Shown: positions 33,417-41,001 of the stretch, piece after piece | Position numbering within the stretch: position 1 is the first letter of the stretch | Layout of the letters: each line of letters begins with the position of its first letter | Source: JAPOXR01 sp963662395 | GTDB taxonomy: Bacteria > Pseudomonadota > Alphaproteobacteria > Rhodobacterales > Rhodobacteraceae | Reading direction: 5' to 3' | Assembly: GCA_963662395.1 (NCBI GenBank) | Contig: OY759511.1 | Span: forward strand, 3,782,001-3,846,000 | Length of the DNA stretch: 64,000 bases | Translations under genes and position numbers: made by a program | Notes under the pieces: generated by a model | What the model was told of the DNA's origin: nothing | The model's database searches: none | Seen by the model: only the letters and a program-made list of their open reading frames with translations

Positions 33417-33841
33417 GAGGTTGCCCCGTATCTCGACGCCACCTGACCGCCCGGGAGCTCCGCTCCCGAATACGCCAGTCACTCAAGTTGGGTCAGTTTG
33501 CACCCGTTGTCAACGCGAATCCGGGCACCCGGTTGTAGTCCGTTCCTGTTGTCTACGCCGCCAGGGCCTGGTCTGCCTTCCAGTCGAGGACGTCCGCCCA
33601 TCGGTTGTTTTTCAGCCATGACTCGATGGCAGGGAGGTGGTTGGCGCTGGCATCACTGCTCCGCCCGGCATACTCGCCCTGACGGCGACCCCCTGCACGT
33701 TCCCGGCCTTCAGCTCGTGTCTGATCTGCCGCTTCGGCCTGTCTCCATCCGGCACCAGCGTCCCGAGGGAAGCGCCTGCGTAATCAAGGGCGTGCCAACC
33801 ATGCCGAATTCGGCATGGTTGGCACAATCGCCAGGAATGGG
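33417..33841. other. Gap between znuA and the permease-SPFH gene
   Basis: About 425 bases. It contains a perfect 34-base palindrome (33792-33825) just past the znuA stop. A short GGGAG/CTCCC hairpin near 33449-33470 lies upstream of the permease start. On the minus strand 33544-33780 encodes a fragment ending ANHLPAIESWLKNNRWADVL and a few more residues before TAG, without a start; it may be a decayed gene. The promoter of the SPFH operon, if separate from znu, would be here. Confidence 0.5.
33792..33825. repeat. Perfect 34-base palindrome
   Basis: The left arm GTGCCAACCATGCCGAA is followed directly by its reverse complement with no spacer. It starts 17 bases after the end of znuA in its reading direction. 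There is no T run on either side, so it is not a classic terminator. It could be a cruciform, an RNA stabiliser or a site for a dimeric protein. Confidence 0.9.
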
Positions 33842-34789
33842 TCAGACCCCCAGGCAGCCCTCGAAGGCCAGGGCCAATTCATCCATCACCACGAACCACG
33901 CATCCGGCCCGGCTTCCGCGCTCGCCCCGATCGGGTCCAGGGTAGCGGTCCGCACATCCGTTCCCTCGATCAGGGTCTGCACCAGTTCCGGCTCGAACTG
34001 TGCTTCCGTGAACACGCAGACAACTCCGCCTTCCTCCAGCGCCTCGCGCAGGTCGGAAAGCCTCCTTGCACCGATGGGCCGGGACGGATCGACTGCCACT
34101 GCCCCGAATCCGCTCAGCCCGAAGGCCTGTTCGAAATAGCCGTAGCCGTCATGGAACACGACGAAGGGGCGATCCTGCACTTGCGCAAGCCGCTGGCGCA
34201 GCTCCTCCGTCTTGGCATCGATCCGCGCTGCCATCTCGGCAGCATTGTCCTGCCAGGTCTGGCGGTTGCCGGGATCGACCTGACCCAGAGCCTCGGCAGC
34301 AACCTCGACGATTCGCCGTGCGTTTCCGGGGTCCAGCCACAGATGCATGTCGAATTCATCATGTTCATGGCCGTGATCGTCGTGCTCGTCGACGTGAATC
34401 TCCGGTTCTTCATCATGATGCTCCCATATGCCACCCTCGCGATTGGGCAACAGATGCATGCCGGCCGCCTCGTGCAACTCCACGGCCAATGTGCCTTCGC
34501 CGATGGTGTCGATCGGGCGTGCCAGAAAGGTCTCCATGGCTTCGCCGATCCAGATGACGAGATCGGCATTCTGCAAGGCCTGCGCATCGGAAGGCCGCAT
34601 CTGATACAGATGTGGAGATGCAGTGGCAGGAACCAGAAGCGTCGGAGGCGGTTCGGAGTCGCCCATGACTCCGGCAACGAGGGAGTGCACCGGCTTGAGG
34701 CTGACCACCACCTCGGGTGCAGCCACAACCGGCGATGCCTGGAGTCCGGCAGTCAGCAGGGCCAGCGCCGGCAACGATCTCTTAACCAT
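33842..34789 (-). CDS. znuA: Zinc ABC transporter, periplasmic binding protein
   Basis: 315 residues. A signal peptide (MVKRSLPALALLTAGLQASP, cleavage near VVAA-PE) precedes the cluster A-I binding fold. Zinc ligands are His in SLKPVHSLVAGVMG and in HLYQMRPSDAQAL, the histidine of FDMHLWLDPGNA, and a late acidic residue. A His/Asp/Glu-rich loop (HHDEEPEIHVDEHDDHGHEH) at about residues 123-142 is typical of zinc-specific members. It is the third gene of znuCBA, 108 bases after znuB. ZnuA delivers Zn2+ to the ZnuBC pump under zinc starvation. Confidence 0.95.
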   Translation of the reverse strand: MVKRSLPALALLTAGLQASPVVAAPEVVVSLKPVHSLVAGVMGDSEPPPTLLVPATASPHLYQMRPSDAQALQNADLVIWIGEAMETFLARPIDTIGEGTLAVELHEAAGMHLLPNREGGIWEHHDEEPEIHVDEHDDHGHEHDEFDMHLWLDPGNARRIVEVAAEALGQVDPGNRQTWQDNAAEMAARIDAKTEELRQRLAQVQDRPFVVFHDGYGYFEQAFGLSGFGAVAVDPSRPIGARRLSDLREALEEGGVVCVFTEAQFEPELVQTLIEGTDVRTATLDPIGASAEAGPDAWFVVMDELALAFEGCLGV

Positions 34790-34897
34790 GAAAATTCTCC
34801 CTTCTTCTGTTATCAGTATGGATGATGGCCGGCAGGCAGCAACGGCCTGGCGGCAACATGACAGGGTCTCTGCACCCTCTGGTCCGCGTGACGCCGG

Positions 34898-35698
34898 TCA
34901 TTGCCTGAACAGCTTCCGGACCGGTTTCGGCAGACCGGCGACGAAGAACATGCCGGCAACCAGAACGATCGCCGGCCCGGCCGGCAGGTTCCAGGTGAGG
35001 GAGGCCAGGAGGCCGATGCCGACCGAGACGGCGCCGATGGCAGTCGCCGTCATGGCCATGGTTTCGGGTGTCGAGGAAAATCGCCGCGCCGCCGCCGCAG
35101 GGATGATCACCAGCGCCACCACGAGCAGCATTCCCACCATCTTCATGCCGATGGCGATGACCGAAGCGAGCAGGAAGATGAGCAACAGGCGGACCCTCTC
35201 GACCGGCACCCCTTCCGCCGCCGCAAGGTCACGGTCAATGGTCATGGAAAGCAGGTTGTGCCATTGCCACGAGATGGCAGCCAGTGTTGCAGCGGCAGTT
35301 CCGAAAATCAGCCACAGATCGACGATGCCGACCGAGAGAATGTCGCCGAACAGGTAACCGATCAGGTCGACGCGGATGTTCTCCATGAAGGCCAGCGCCA
35401 CCAGCCCGCCAGCAAGGGTCAGGTGGGACAGCACCCCGAGCAGCGTGTCGAGCGAGACCGGGGCCCGGCGCTCGAGCAGGACCAGGCAGAGGGCAAAGAG
35501 CAGGCACATGGTCAGGACCGCAACGGCCGGCTCCACCCCGAGGAGGAATCCCAGCACCACGCCCAAAAGGACGGTATGGGCCAGAGCGGTGCCGAAATAT
35601 GCCAGGCGAAGCCAGACCACGAAACACCCGACCGGCCCGGCGGCCAGGGTGATCCCGACGCCCCCGACCAGGGAGCGCAGCAGGAAATCGTCAATCAT
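34898..35698 (-). CDS. znuB: Zinc ABC transporter, membrane permease
   Basis: 266 residues from the ATG at 35698, overlapping the znuC stop (ATGA at 35695-35698). It is an ABC-3 family permease with about eight membrane helices. Conserved parts are FFGTAL-like RLAYFGTALAHTVLLGVVLG near residue 31 and EGVPVERVRLLLIFLLASVI near 164, followed by KMVGMLLVVALVIIPAAAAR. It forms the channel for zinc received from ZnuA and is driven by ZnuC. Confidence 0.93.
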   Translation of the reverse strand: MIDDFLLRSLVGGVGITLAAGPVGCFVVWLRLAYFGTALAHTVLLGVVLGFLLGVEPAVAVLTMCLLFALCLVLLERRAPVSLDTLLGVLSHLTLAGGLVALAFMENIRVDLIGYLFGDILSVGIVDLWLIFGTAAATLAAISWQWHNLLSMTIDRDLAAAEGVPVERVRLLLIFLLASVIAIGMKMVGMLLVVALVIIPAAAARRFSSTPETMAMTATAIGAVSVGIGLLASLTWNLPAGPAIVLVAGMFFVAGLPKPVRKLFRQ

Positions 35699-36543
35699 CC
35701 CGCACTCTCCCGGTCGTGGAGCAATCCGGGCTCGTCCACGCAATCATGCCGGTGGTCGTGGGCATGGGGATAGACCGCCATCCACTCCGATACATGCGGG
35801 CCGAACAGCGACGCGAAGGCAGGGTCACGGGCGATTGCCCGCGGCGGGCCGGAGCAGCAGACATGCCTGTTCAGGCAGACCACCCGATCGGTCTCGGTCA
35901 TGACGATATGCAAATCGTGGGAGACCAGGAGAATCCCGCAACCGTACCGGTTCCTGATATTCGAAATCAGGCGATACAATTCGCTCTGGCTCACGATATC
36001 GACACCGGAGAGCGGCTCGTCAAGGACGAGAAGTTCGGGCTTTCGCAGCAGTGCCTTGGCCAGCAGGACCCGGTTCATTTCGCCCCCCGATATCTCGGCC
36101 ATCGGATGGTCCAGGGTCCGGCTCGCACCGACCTCGGCAAGTACCTCGGCAATCCGTTGTGCAGAGCCCGACTCGCCGAGCGACAGGAATCGCCGAACCG
36201 TGATCGGGAGAATCGAATCGCGCCGCACCCGCTGTGGCGAATAGCCGATCCTCAACCCGGGGGCCCATTCGACCGTGCCTGAATCGGGCTGTACAATGCC
36301 GAGCAGGGTTCGGACCAGCGTCGATTTGCCAGCGCCGTTCAGCCCCACCAGGGTCACGATCTCGCCGGCATGGACCTCCATGTCGACGGATTGGAGCACC
36401 TCTTGCCGGCCAAGGTGAACGCAGATCTTTCGGGCGGTGACCAGGGATTTGCCGCCGGAGGCATTGGCTGATGCGTTCAGCATTCCCCTCCCGAATTCGT
36501 CGGCGTAGCGCTGCTGAACCGGCCCGGTCGTCACTTCGCGCAT
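35695..36543 (-). CDS. znuC: Zinc ABC transporter, ATPase
   Basis: 282 residues from the ATG at 36543, which has GGAGGT upstream. A second ATG at 36483 (MLNASANASGG) also has a strong GGGAGGGG site, so 262 residues is possible. It contains Walker A LVGLNGAGKST, the signature ISGGEMNRVLLAKALL, Walker B LLVLDEPLSGVD, and the switch histidine in LLVSHDLH. A His-rich tail (YPHAHDHRHDC) is typical of ZnuC and may sense zinc. It is first in the znuCBA operon. Confidence 0.93.
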   Translation of the reverse strand: MREVTTGPVQQRYADEFGRGMLNASANASGGKSLVTARKICVHLGRQEVLQSVDMEVHAGEIVTLVGLNGAGKSTLVRTLLGIVQPDSGTVEWAPGLRIGYSPQRVRRDSILPITVRRFLSLGESGSAQRIAEVLAEVGASRTLDHPMAEISGGEMNRVLLAKALLRKPELLVLDEPLSGVDIVSQSELYRLISNIRNRYGCGILLVSHDLHIVMTETDRVVCLNRHVCCSGPPRAIARDPAFASLFGPHVSEWMAVYPHAHDHRHDCVDEPGLLHDRESAG

Positions 36544-36698
36544 TGCCGACCTCCAGGCGACGTCCAGCCAAGCGGCTCCAGGTGGGTAACATCGGTGAAT
36601 CTGCTTCGCAACATGCCCTCCCGGGCCAGGTGGGGTACACGACAATCCTGTTCTGACCCGGTTGTCTTCAATGAGGCACTGGGTCTGTGCAGAATTGT

Positions 36699-36722
36699 CT
36701 TGTATAAAATATTATGGACAAG
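36699..36722. promoter_or_regulatory. AT-rich imperfect palindrome upstream of znuC
   Basis: Between znuC and the divergent DUF6788 gene, 36699-36722 forms an imperfect inverted repeat with CTTGT and ACAAG arms around a TATAAAATATTAT core, striking in this GC-rich DNA. It could be a Zur operator, a promoter core or an insertion-sequence end. It does not match a Zur consensus well. Confidence 0.35.
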
Positions 36723-36759
36723 ATGACAAGGGCGCGTTCATGCCCCATACTCGCCGTGG

Positions 36760-37131
36760 ATGACATCCGACATGACCGATATCGACCGCCTCATCGAAGC
36801 CCGTGACCGGGCACAGGCCGAATTCGCCACCATCGGCGACGTGCGGCCCGGCTCGCTGCAGGAGAACCTCACCCGTTGCGGCAAATCGAATTGCCGCTGT
36901 GCAGATGACGATGCGGCGCGCCATCCCGGAACCCTTCTCGTGCGCTCACTGGACGGGGAGGTCTCGTCGACGCGCCTGCGCCGGGACGAGATCGATGAGG
37001 TCCGGACCCTTCTCGACGAGTACCGGCGCTTCCGCAATGTGGTGACCGCCTTCACTGCCGCCAGCGAGGCCCTGGCCGAGGCCAGGCGCAGGCAGAAGCG
37101 GACCGCCGGTCGGCAGGAGAGGGAATCGTGA
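36760..37131 (+). CDS. DUF6788-like protein, transposon-associated type
   Basis: 123 residues; an alternative ATG lies at 36772. A coiled N-terminal part (IDRLIEARDRAQAEFATIGD) is followed by RPGSLQENLTRCGKSNCRC, a Cys-containing knuckle typical of the DUF6788 family, and a helical C-terminus (LLDEYRRFRNVVTAF). Such genes usually precede transposase genes. Here the expected transposase does not follow; instead there is non-coding DNA and an oppositely oriented IS110. It looks like a remnant of another mobile element. Confidence 0.65.
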   Translation: MTSDMTDIDRLIEARDRAQAEFATIGDVRPGSLQENLTRCGKSNCRCADDDAARHPGTLLVRSLDGEVSSTRLRRDEIDEVRTLLDEYRRFRNVVTAFTAASEALAEARRRQKRTAGRQERES

Positions 37132-37582
37132 GGCGGATGTCGCGTCCGGGATTGCCGTTGGTCGCCGCCTGATCGCAGTTCGGGTCGATGGGCCGGACGG
37201 CACAAGCGTGTTGTCCGGAGACGGTGCCCGTCACTTTCGCCGTGCTGGCTGGCGCCCGGAACGGAATCGTCAACGCTGCCCCGACATGCAGGCCCTGGTC
37301 GCGGACCGAACGGTTTCCCCGGCATCCCGCGCCGCGACCGGCGACGCGGGATGCCGAAACGACACACGGGAAAGCATCCATGTTTTGAGTCAAGCCCGGA
37401 TTCGGCCTTTTCCGGCGGTTTTCGGAGGTCCTGTTCCGGGTTTTTCACATCCCGTCCACAGGCCCGTCCACAGGCGGGCGCAATGCGGGCATGCCGAGGC
37501 AGTCCGGCCGCGGTGACCTGACCGGCGCGTCTGATTCGTTTTGTGCCCCGCAGACGGCCGCGGGACACGGCCAGCGCGGGCG
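37132..37582. other. Non-coding stretch with hairpin and tandem repeat
   Basis: No gene is evident. A perfect 12-base stem (CGGCATCCCGCG at 37320-37331 with its complement at 37345-37356, loop 13 bases) may be a terminator-like or element-end structure, though no T run follows. CCCGTCCACAGG is repeated twice head-to-tail at 37451-37474. This region probably includes the 3' non-coding end of the IS110 element. Confidence 0.6.
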
Positions 37583-38530
37583 TCAGCCGGCGGCGGCCCC
37601 GGTCCGGTCCTCCCACATGCGCCGGTCGCGCAGCAGGGCGTTCGCGGTCACGATCAGCTTCCGCATGACCGCGGTCACCGCGACTTTGTGGGGCTTTCCC
37701 CTTTCCTTCAGCCGGCTGTGGAACTCCGCCATCTCGGGATTGAACACGCAGGCCGCCGTCGCCGCCATGTAGAGGACGTCCCTCGGCCTCCTCCGTCCGC
37801 CGCTGACATGGCGCCCGCCCTTGCGGCTTCCGCTGTCGCGGGCGAAGGGAGCGACGCCGATCAGGGCGGCGGCCTGGCGGTTTCCGATCGCGCCGAGCTC
37901 GCCCATCCACGCGATCAGGGCCGCCGCCGTGACGGGGCCGATGCCCGGAACCGAGGTCAGGATCCCGTAGCTTTCCGCATGCTCCTCCGAACCGGCGATC
38001 AGCTCCCCGATCCGCCGGTCATACTCGCGGACGCCGGCGTCAAGCTCCGAGAGGATTTTCGGGACCGGCCCGTCCGGCGCCGGATCGCCGACCTCGTCGA
38101 AGGCCAGCTTCAGGTCGGCGCGCTGGTCCACGAGCTTCTCCCGGAGCACGAGCATGTCGCGGAGCCGGTCGACCGTCACGCCAGCCGGCGCCGAGGCCGC
38201 CATGTCCGGAAACGCGGCCCCGAAGGCGGCCAGCGCCCTGGCGTCGACCCGGTCCGTCTTCGCCAGCTCGCCGCCGGCCCTGGCGAAGTCCCGGGACTGG
38301 CGGGGGTTGACCACGCAGACGGTGAAGCCGCGGTCATGCAGGGACTGGAAGAGGGCCCTGTGCATCCGGCCGGTGGCCTCGATGACGGCCCGCTCCGCGC
38401 CGCCGTCCCTCAGGATGCGGGCGACCTTGCGGAAGCCGTCCCTGTCGTTGGCGGCGGTGTCGTCCCTGCCGCTGAGATGGATGTTGAGTGTCTTCTTGCT
38501 GACGTCGATTCCGGCGGCTACGATGGCCAT
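37583..38530 (-). CDS. IS110-family transposase (DEDD recombinase)
   Basis: 315 residues. The N-terminal DEDD RuvC-like domain has VAAGIDVSKKTLNIHL, AVIEATGRMHRALFQSL, VVNPRQSRDFARAGGELAKT and DRVDARALAAF, giving the Asp and Glu catalytic set. The C-terminal transposase_20 domain has ILTSVPGIGPVTAAALIAWM and GVAPFARDSGSRKGGRHVSG with the conserved serine. IS110 recombinases work with a bridge RNA encoded next to the gene. Length and motifs are complete, so it may be active. Confidence 0.93.
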   Translation of the reverse strand: MAIVAAGIDVSKKTLNIHLSGRDDTAANDRDGFRKVARILRDGGAERAVIEATGRMHRALFQSLHDRGFTVCVVNPRQSRDFARAGGELAKTDRVDARALAAFGAAFPDMAASAPAGVTVDRLRDMLVLREKLVDQRADLKLAFDEVGDPAPDGPVPKILSELDAGVREYDRRIGELIAGSEEHAESYGILTSVPGIGPVTAAALIAWMGELGAIGNRQAAALIGVAPFARDSGSRKGGRHVSGGRRRPRDVLYMAATAACVFNPEMAEFHSRLKERGKPHKVAVTAVMRKLIVTANALLRDRRMWEDRTGAAAG

Positions 38531-38810
38531 GGTCTCCCGCTCCTATCCTCGCGATGATTCGGTTCTCGAACCCCAGGCATCCATTCAGGACCCGGGAGGC
38601 TGAAGGGAGGGCGGGCCGACCACGCTTTCCCACGGATCCGATGATCCAAGGCGGTTTCGGTCCGACCCGTCCTGCGGGGCCTGGCCCCGCTCCGCCGCCG
38701 CCAGGCCTGGCGGCGGCGGTCCCGGCACAGAAATGAACCGGAGAGGCGGCGGAACACAAGCGGCGGGTTTTCCACAGGAATCCGCCCCCCAACTTATCCA
38801 CAGCCACCTC
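38531..38810 (-). ncRNA. Candidate IS110 bridge RNA region
   Basis: This is the non-coding DNA upstream of the IS110 recombinase, where IS110-group elements encode bridge RNA. It contains a GCGGGGC-CTG-GCCCCGC hairpin (38674-38690) directly beside a perfect 28-base palindrome (38692-38719). Placement and structure fit, but the binding loops for target and donor were not identified. Confidence 0.35.
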
Positions 38811-38830
38811 CCTCGTTCAATTCTGATTCT

Positions 38831-39134
38831 CTGAACATACGAGGCGGCCTGCCGCCCTGTCTGAACTCGGCGTTGCTCCGTCCGCGGCAATCACCTCGAC
38901 GATTTCCGGGAATGGCGGGCACAATGATTCGCACACCGGTGCGCAAACTGTCGTGCATCCGGCCCGGTTTCTTGTTGTGAGACCGGCCCCGGTGCCACCG
39001 GGGTGCCGTGGGCGGGGTCGTGCCGGATTTCGCAACTGGCCGCTTCCAGTGTTGGGGCAAAGGCGATAGTGCACGGGCGCGCCGGACGACGGGCGCGCCG
39101 GCAACGGGGATGCGTGACCAGGGGGTGCAGGAAG
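38831..39134. other. Gene-free stretch before the GST gene
   Basis: About 300 bases between the IS110 region and the GST gene. It should contain the promoter of the beta-oxidation cluster. A partial GGTTTC/GAGACC inverted repeat near 38968-38985 is the only visible structure. Confidence 0.4.
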
Positions 39135-39779
39135 ATGGCAACAAGATTGTATTGTTTCGGTGAAAGTGGCAACTCGTACAAGGCGGCGCTGGCCATGGAG
39201 CTGGCCGGGTTTGAATGGGAGCCGGTTTTTGTCGATTTCTTCAATGGCGAAGCTCGAAGCGAAGAATTCCGCCGGCTCAACCCGATGGGCGAGGCTCCGG
39301 TCCTGGAGGTCGGGGACCTGGTTCTGAGCCAGTCCGGGGCCATTCAGGATTACGTGGTGCAGATGACCGGGAAACTCGGTGGCGGCACCGATGCCGAAAG
39401 GCGGGAGATTCTTCGCTGGCAGTTCTGGGACAATCACAAGAATTCCTCCTATGCCGGAACCACGAGATTCCTGGCCAATTTTCTTCCCCCCGACAAAAGG
39501 CCGCACGAGGTCATCAGCTGGCTCCAGGGACGGCTTCGCGGCACCTGGAGGACGCTTGAGACCGTTCTTGCCGGCCGGGACTGGCTCGTTGGAGGCCGAC
39601 CCACCATCGCCGATATCTCGTGTTGCGGATATCTCTATTACCCGGAGCCCTTCGGCTTCGATCGCCGCGACTGGCCATCGATCGATGCCTGGCTCGATCG
39701 GATTTCGGCGCTTGGCGGCTGGCAGCATCCCTATGACCTGATGCCTGGCCACCCGTCGGACCGGGAGGGCAGATCATGA
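39135..39779 (+). CDS. Glutathione S-transferase family protein
   Basis: 214 residues from the ATG at 39135 (RBS CAGGAAG). The N-terminal thioredoxin-like part reads YCFGESGNSYKAALAMELAG, with PMGEAPVLEVGDLVLSQSGAI carrying the glutathione-binding Pro and Ser. The C-terminal all-helical domain includes GGRPTIADISCCGYLYYPE. It overlaps the thiolase start by 4 bases (ATGA at 39776), so it belongs to the beta-oxidation operon. Possible roles are detoxification or isomerisation of a reactive intermediate; the substrate is not known. Confidence 0.88.
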   Translation: MATRLYCFGESGNSYKAALAMELAGFEWEPVFVDFFNGEARSEEFRRLNPMGEAPVLEVGDLVLSQSGAIQDYVVQMTGKLGGGTDAERREILRWQFWDNHKNSSYAGTTRFLANFLPPDKRPHEVISWLQGRLRGTWRTLETVLAGRDWLVGGRPTIADISCCGYLYYPEPFGFDRRDWPSIDAWLDRISALGGWQHPYDLMPGHPSDREGRS

Positions 39780-40999
39780 CTGATGCCTTCATCTATGACG
39801 CAATTCGCACTCCCCGCGGCCGGAAGGGCGGCGGCCTGCAGGAGGTCGGCGCATCCCGTTTGTCGGCCTTCCTGGTCGACAGCCTGCTCGAGCGCACGCT
39901 GGAGCACTCCGGGGCGGAGGCAGTGCAGGTCGACGACCTGATCTGGGGCAACGTGATCCAGATCGGTGAGCAGGGCGGTTGCCTGGCCCGGAATGTGGTA
40001 TTGCGGTCCGGGCTGGACAATGCGGTCCCGGGGGTCTCGGTCAACCGGTTCTGCGCCTCTGGCCTGGAGGCGGTCAACCTGGCGGCAATGAAGGTCAAGG
40101 CCGGCGAGGGCCAGTCCTGCATTGCCGGCGGAGTCGAGATGATGAGCCGGATCCCGATGGGCTCGGATGGCGCCCCCTACGCGGTCGACCCGCAACTTGC
40201 CATCCATTCCCGGTTCGTCCCGCAGGGGATATCGGCCGACCTCATCGCCACCGAGTTCGGGTTCTCCCGCGAGGAGTGCGACCGGTTTGCGGTGGATTCG
40301 CAAGAGCGGGCCGCCACCGCGTGGCAGGAAGGGCGGTTTGCCGGCAGCATCGTGCCGGTCGAGGATGTCAACGGGGTGACGATCCTCGACCGGGATGAAC
40401 ATGTCCGCCCGGATACCAGCGTCGAGATACTGGCCGGGCTTGAGCCGTCATTTCGCAAGATCGGCGAGGCCATGCCGGGGTTTGACCGGATCGCCATCAT
40501 CCGGTTTCCGCATCTCGAGGCCATCGATCACGTCCATCACCCGGGAAACTCGTCGGGAATCGTTGATGGCGCCGCTCTTGCTCTTGTCGGGTCGAGGGAA
40601 TTCGGGACCGCCCACGGTTTGCGGCCCCGGGCACGGTTTGTTGCCAGCGGCAGCGTGGGCTCCGACCCGACCATGATGCTGACCGGGCCGGTCCCGGCGG
40701 CCGAATCGGCGCTGCGCCGGGCCGGCATGACGGTCGGGGATGTCGACCTGTTCGAGATCAACGAGGCTTTTGCCGTGGTGCCACTGCACTTCATGCGACA
40801 AATGGGTCTCGGCCCGGACAAGGTGAATGTGAATGGCGGGGCGATCGCCATGGGCCACCCGCTCGGCGCGACCGGCGCCATGATCCTCGGCACTGCCCTC
40901 GACGAGCTTGAACGCCGGGATGGCGAAACTGCGCTGGTGACACTGTGTGTCGGCGGCGGCATGGGGGTGGCAACGATAATCGAACGGGCCGGAGACTGA
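39776..40999 (+). CDS. Acetyl-CoA acyltransferase (thiolase)
   Basis: 407 residues. Thiolase active-site residues are all visible: the nucleophile Cys in VNRFCASGLEAVN near residue 93, the His of GGAIAMGHPLGATGA near 360, and the second Cys in VTLCVGGGMGVATI near 390. It cleaves 3-ketoacyl-CoA to acetyl-CoA and a shortened acyl-CoA. The stop lies 2 bases before the FadJ-like start. Together with that gene it forms the core of a fatty acid beta-oxidation pathway. Confidence 0.94.
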   Translation: MTDAFIYDAIRTPRGRKGGGLQEVGASRLSAFLVDSLLERTLEHSGAEAVQVDDLIWGNVIQIGEQGGCLARNVVLRSGLDNAVPGVSVNRFCASGLEAVNLAAMKVKAGEGQSCIAGGVEMMSRIPMGSDGAPYAVDPQLAIHSRFVPQGISADLIATEFGFSREECDRFAVDSQERAATAWQEGRFAGSIVPVEDVNGVTILDRDEHVRPDTSVEILAGLEPSFRKIGEAMPGFDRIAIIRFPHLEAIDHVHHPGNSSGIVDGAALALVGSREFGTAHGLRPRARFVASGSVGSDPTMMLTGPVPAAESALRRAGMTVGDVDLFEINEAFAVVPLHFMRQMGLGPDKVNVNGGAIAMGHPLGATGAMILGTALDELERRDGETALVTLCVGGGMGVATIIERAGD

Positions 41000-41001
41000 T
41001 C

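Larger units (their letters stand above)
37440..38830 (-). mobile_element. IS110-family insertion sequence (limits approximate)
   Basis: It is defined by the IS110 recombinase gene at 37583-38530 plus a structured non-coding leader of about 280 bases upstream. IS110 elements lack terminal inverted repeats, so the ends are estimates. TCCACAGG occurs at both flanks (38771-38778 and within 37451-37474). Confidence 0.45.

Noticed and set aside
37541..38557. 338-residue rightward open frame
   Set aside because: Antisense to the IS110 recombinase.
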